From contig BCIH01000002.1 of the NCBI GenBank assembly GCA_002897115.2, positions 2,020,757 to 2,051,753 on the forward strand: a stretch of DNA of 30,997 nucleotides. The letters are read 5' to 3'. This DNA is from Prototheca cutis (taxonomy: Eukaryota > Chlorophyta > Trebouxiophyceae > Chlorellales > Chlorellaceae). The notes below the pieces were generated by a model. The model saw nothing but the letters and a program-made list of their open reading frames with translations. It was not told where the DNA came from and ran no database searches. Below are positions 29,327 to 30,997 of the stretch, in pieces; positions within the stretch are counted from its first letter, which is position 1, and each line of letters starts with the position of its first letter. The translations under genes were made by a program, and so were the position numbers.

Positions 29327-30997
29327 TTAGGTCTTGCGGCCTTGGCCCTCCCGTGGCAGTTCCCTCCGCATCATGACCGTGGTCATCCAGGCAAGGTCAT
29401 CATCACCCAAGCCCTCTCGGTCGACGAGCCTGGTACCAGCATGCAGTACCAGGTACCGCAGTCGGGCAGCATCGCTCCTCGCGTCCATCAGAGGCTGGAG
29501 ATGCTCCGTTGCGACAAAGACATGGATGCGCAGGGGCCCGGTGGTCCCCGATGCTGACAAGGCTCCTGCTGCGGGGCCGCCACCTGCGCCGCTTCCACCG
29601 CCAGCGCCCGCTGCCGGGACAGACACCGTCACAAGGCATTGGCCACCATGGCCCTTTCGTACCTCAAATCCACCGAATTCCAAGTCTGGGCGCACAGAAG
29701 ACAGGAATTCTGCCAGCATCCCGTTGCGCTGCGCCCAGCCGGCCTGGGATCCTCTTGGGATGGAGGCCCGAGCAGGCTTTGGGTCGGGGCCAGATGGGGC
29801 GGACTTGTCAGCTGGCGAAGAGGCTATGTTTGCGGTCTCATCACCAGCTGTTGCTAGGTTGACGTGATCCTCCGCCTGCTGCGCTCGAGCCTCAGACTGC
29901 TTCTTCTTGTCTGAAGGCTCCTTACGGGATCGTGGCACAGTGGCCTTTTCCTCCTCATCCGTTGCAGCAGCAACAATCACCTCGCGACTGAGATCACTCT
30001 CTGCTGCCGTGGCGTTCTTGACGATGCCAACATCAGCCACCTGAATGGCCACACCGGCGCTGTCCCTTACGCAGCTGGCCTCGTCGGGCTCGACGGCAGT
30101 GGGCAGCCCCGCGGCCCGGCGGCGGGCACTGGCATGCAGATTGGCCGCCGCAGCGGCGCCCGATATGAGCGCGCCATGCATGGTGGCGGGGTACTTGCTG
30201 CATGTCGCCTCACCTGCGAAAAACAGGCGGCCACCGAGGCTCTCGGCCAGCACATCGTATTCGGCCCCGCCCCGTGCGCCGACCGCCAGGGACGAGTAGG
30301 ATCCTCGGGAATATGGGTCGCTGCCCCAGTGCGTAAGACGGGCCTGCAGTGGCGCCGGCACGCGCGCGCCCTTTGGTTCAAACATGCGCCGCAGAATAGG
30401 CATCACCCGCGCCGTAGCCTGCTTGGCCGTCAGCTGCTCGTACTCCTCTGCAGCCTTGCCTGCATGGCAGTAATAAAGAAATCTGGAAGTGGTCTTTCTT
30501 TGCTGTTACCTTTCAGTTGTTCGTTTTGTTGATTGTCAGTAAAACAAACCCAAGAAAGAAAGAAAGAAAGAAACCAAAAAAACACAACCCACCGGCAATG
30601 AGAGCTACGAGGACGGCGCCGCCCGAGACAACATTGGCCGAATAGAATAGAAACGCCTCCCCTCGATCAGCACGATCGGCGGCGGCACGGCCAAACATGT
30701 CGGCGTCCTTGCCCCAGAACGCATGGGGAAACAGCAGCACCAGCTTGTTCAGCGTGCCAAAATTGATGCGGGCCATGGCTTGAAGCTTTCGGTCCGAAAG
30801 CGGCGGGGNAAAGGTTATGTCCCCGGATTTCAGCACGCCCAGCGGCACCGTGACCACCGTGGCATCTGCCCGGAAGCTGCGCCCAACGGCGGTGTGGATC
30901 TCGACGCCGTTGCGGCCGTAGCAAATCTGGCGCACCGGGTGGCTCGTGAAAACCGTCAAGCCCAAGGCCATGGCCGCCACCCAGCGCCCGTTGCCGC
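29327..30997 (-). CDS. LSD1-like flavin amine oxidase, C-terminal part (5' end outside window)
   Basis: Two exons on the minus strand: 30997-30593 (continuing past the right edge) and 30459-29327, joined in phase 1. The first encodes GNGRWVAAMALGL, then VTVPLGVLKSGDI, FGTLNKLVLLFPHAFW and VLVALIAG; the second continues with RMFEPKG, THWGSDPYSRGSYS and FFAGEATCSKYPATMHGALISG, the FAD-binding end of the amine oxidase fold as in LSD1 and plant FLD/LDL proteins. The known role of that group is FAD-dependent removal of methyl groups from histone H3 Lys4; polyamine oxidase is the alternative, but YPATMHGAL with DPYSRGSYS favours LSD1-like. About 260 residues follow the catalytic fold: a charged Lys/Glu linker, then WAQRNGMLAEFL, VFVATEHLQPLMDARSD and DLAWMTTVMMRREL, which I do not recognise. 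One ambiguous base (N) is at 30809. Confidence 0.88.
30552..30573. repeat. (GAAA)n microsatellite
   Basis: About five GAAA units in the intron of the LSD1-like gene; CTTT units on the transcript strand. Confidence 0.85.

Noticed and set aside
1..30997. CRISPR arrays, prophage, insertion sequences or bacterial operons
   Set aside because: Intron-rich genes with organelle-targeting peptides show a eukaryotic nuclear genome; no spaced repeats, transposase motifs or terminal inverted repeats were seen.

Overview
The window is nuclear DNA of a plastid-bearing eukaryote, most likely a chlorophyte green alga, perhaps a Chlorella-like trebouxiophyte; the exact lineage is inference. It is GC-rich. 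Genes are cut into short exons by roughly 80-480 bp introns with GT-AG (a few GC-AG) borders. There are two nuclear genes for bacterial-type (plastid) ribosomal proteins, a mitochondrial-type CGFS glutaredoxin, a Derlin, a SAND-domain protein and an LSD1-type amine oxidase. (GT)n/(CA)n microsatellites and long poly-G/poly-C tracts are scattered in introns. I see no prokaryotic operons, CRISPR, tRNA, rRNA or transposons. All gene models were built by hand by joining exons with consistent phase; 10 of the 11 could be followed to their start or to the window edge, and one is only a terminal exon.

Layout. 110-310(+): last exon of an unrecognised gene. 1007-1629(-): organellar uS15. 2035-3502(+): plastid uL13; these two are divergent and share a 405 bp upstream region. 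3812-6008(-): calcineurin-like metallophosphoesterase. 6874-11500, 11845-16539 and 17000-22011 (all +): three tandem paralogues, each an unusual fusion of a multi-pass (about 7-8 TM) membrane module, a variable low-complexity linker and a class-3 (alpha/beta hydrolase) lipase domain. 22535-23450(+): CGFS monothiol glutaredoxin. 23662-25018(-): Derlin. 26506-28437(+): SAND-plus-Tudor-like nuclear protein. 29327-30997(-): C-terminal part of an LSD1-like flavin amine oxidase with a long extra C-terminal region, running off the right edge.

The lipase triplet fills about half the window and is the most remarkable content. The copies share domain order and several exons of identical length, but have different subsets of one set of introns (about 16 positions, only four occupied in all three), as if separate blocks of introns were erased in separate copies. 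The 185 bp run of Ns lies exactly where the third copy should have its GHSLGG catalytic-serine exon. Three introns in the window use GC instead of GT donors, each supported by protein conservation across the junction. At the right end a SAND-Tudor gene and an LSD1-like demethylase gene converge, so two putative chromatin proteins are neighbours.
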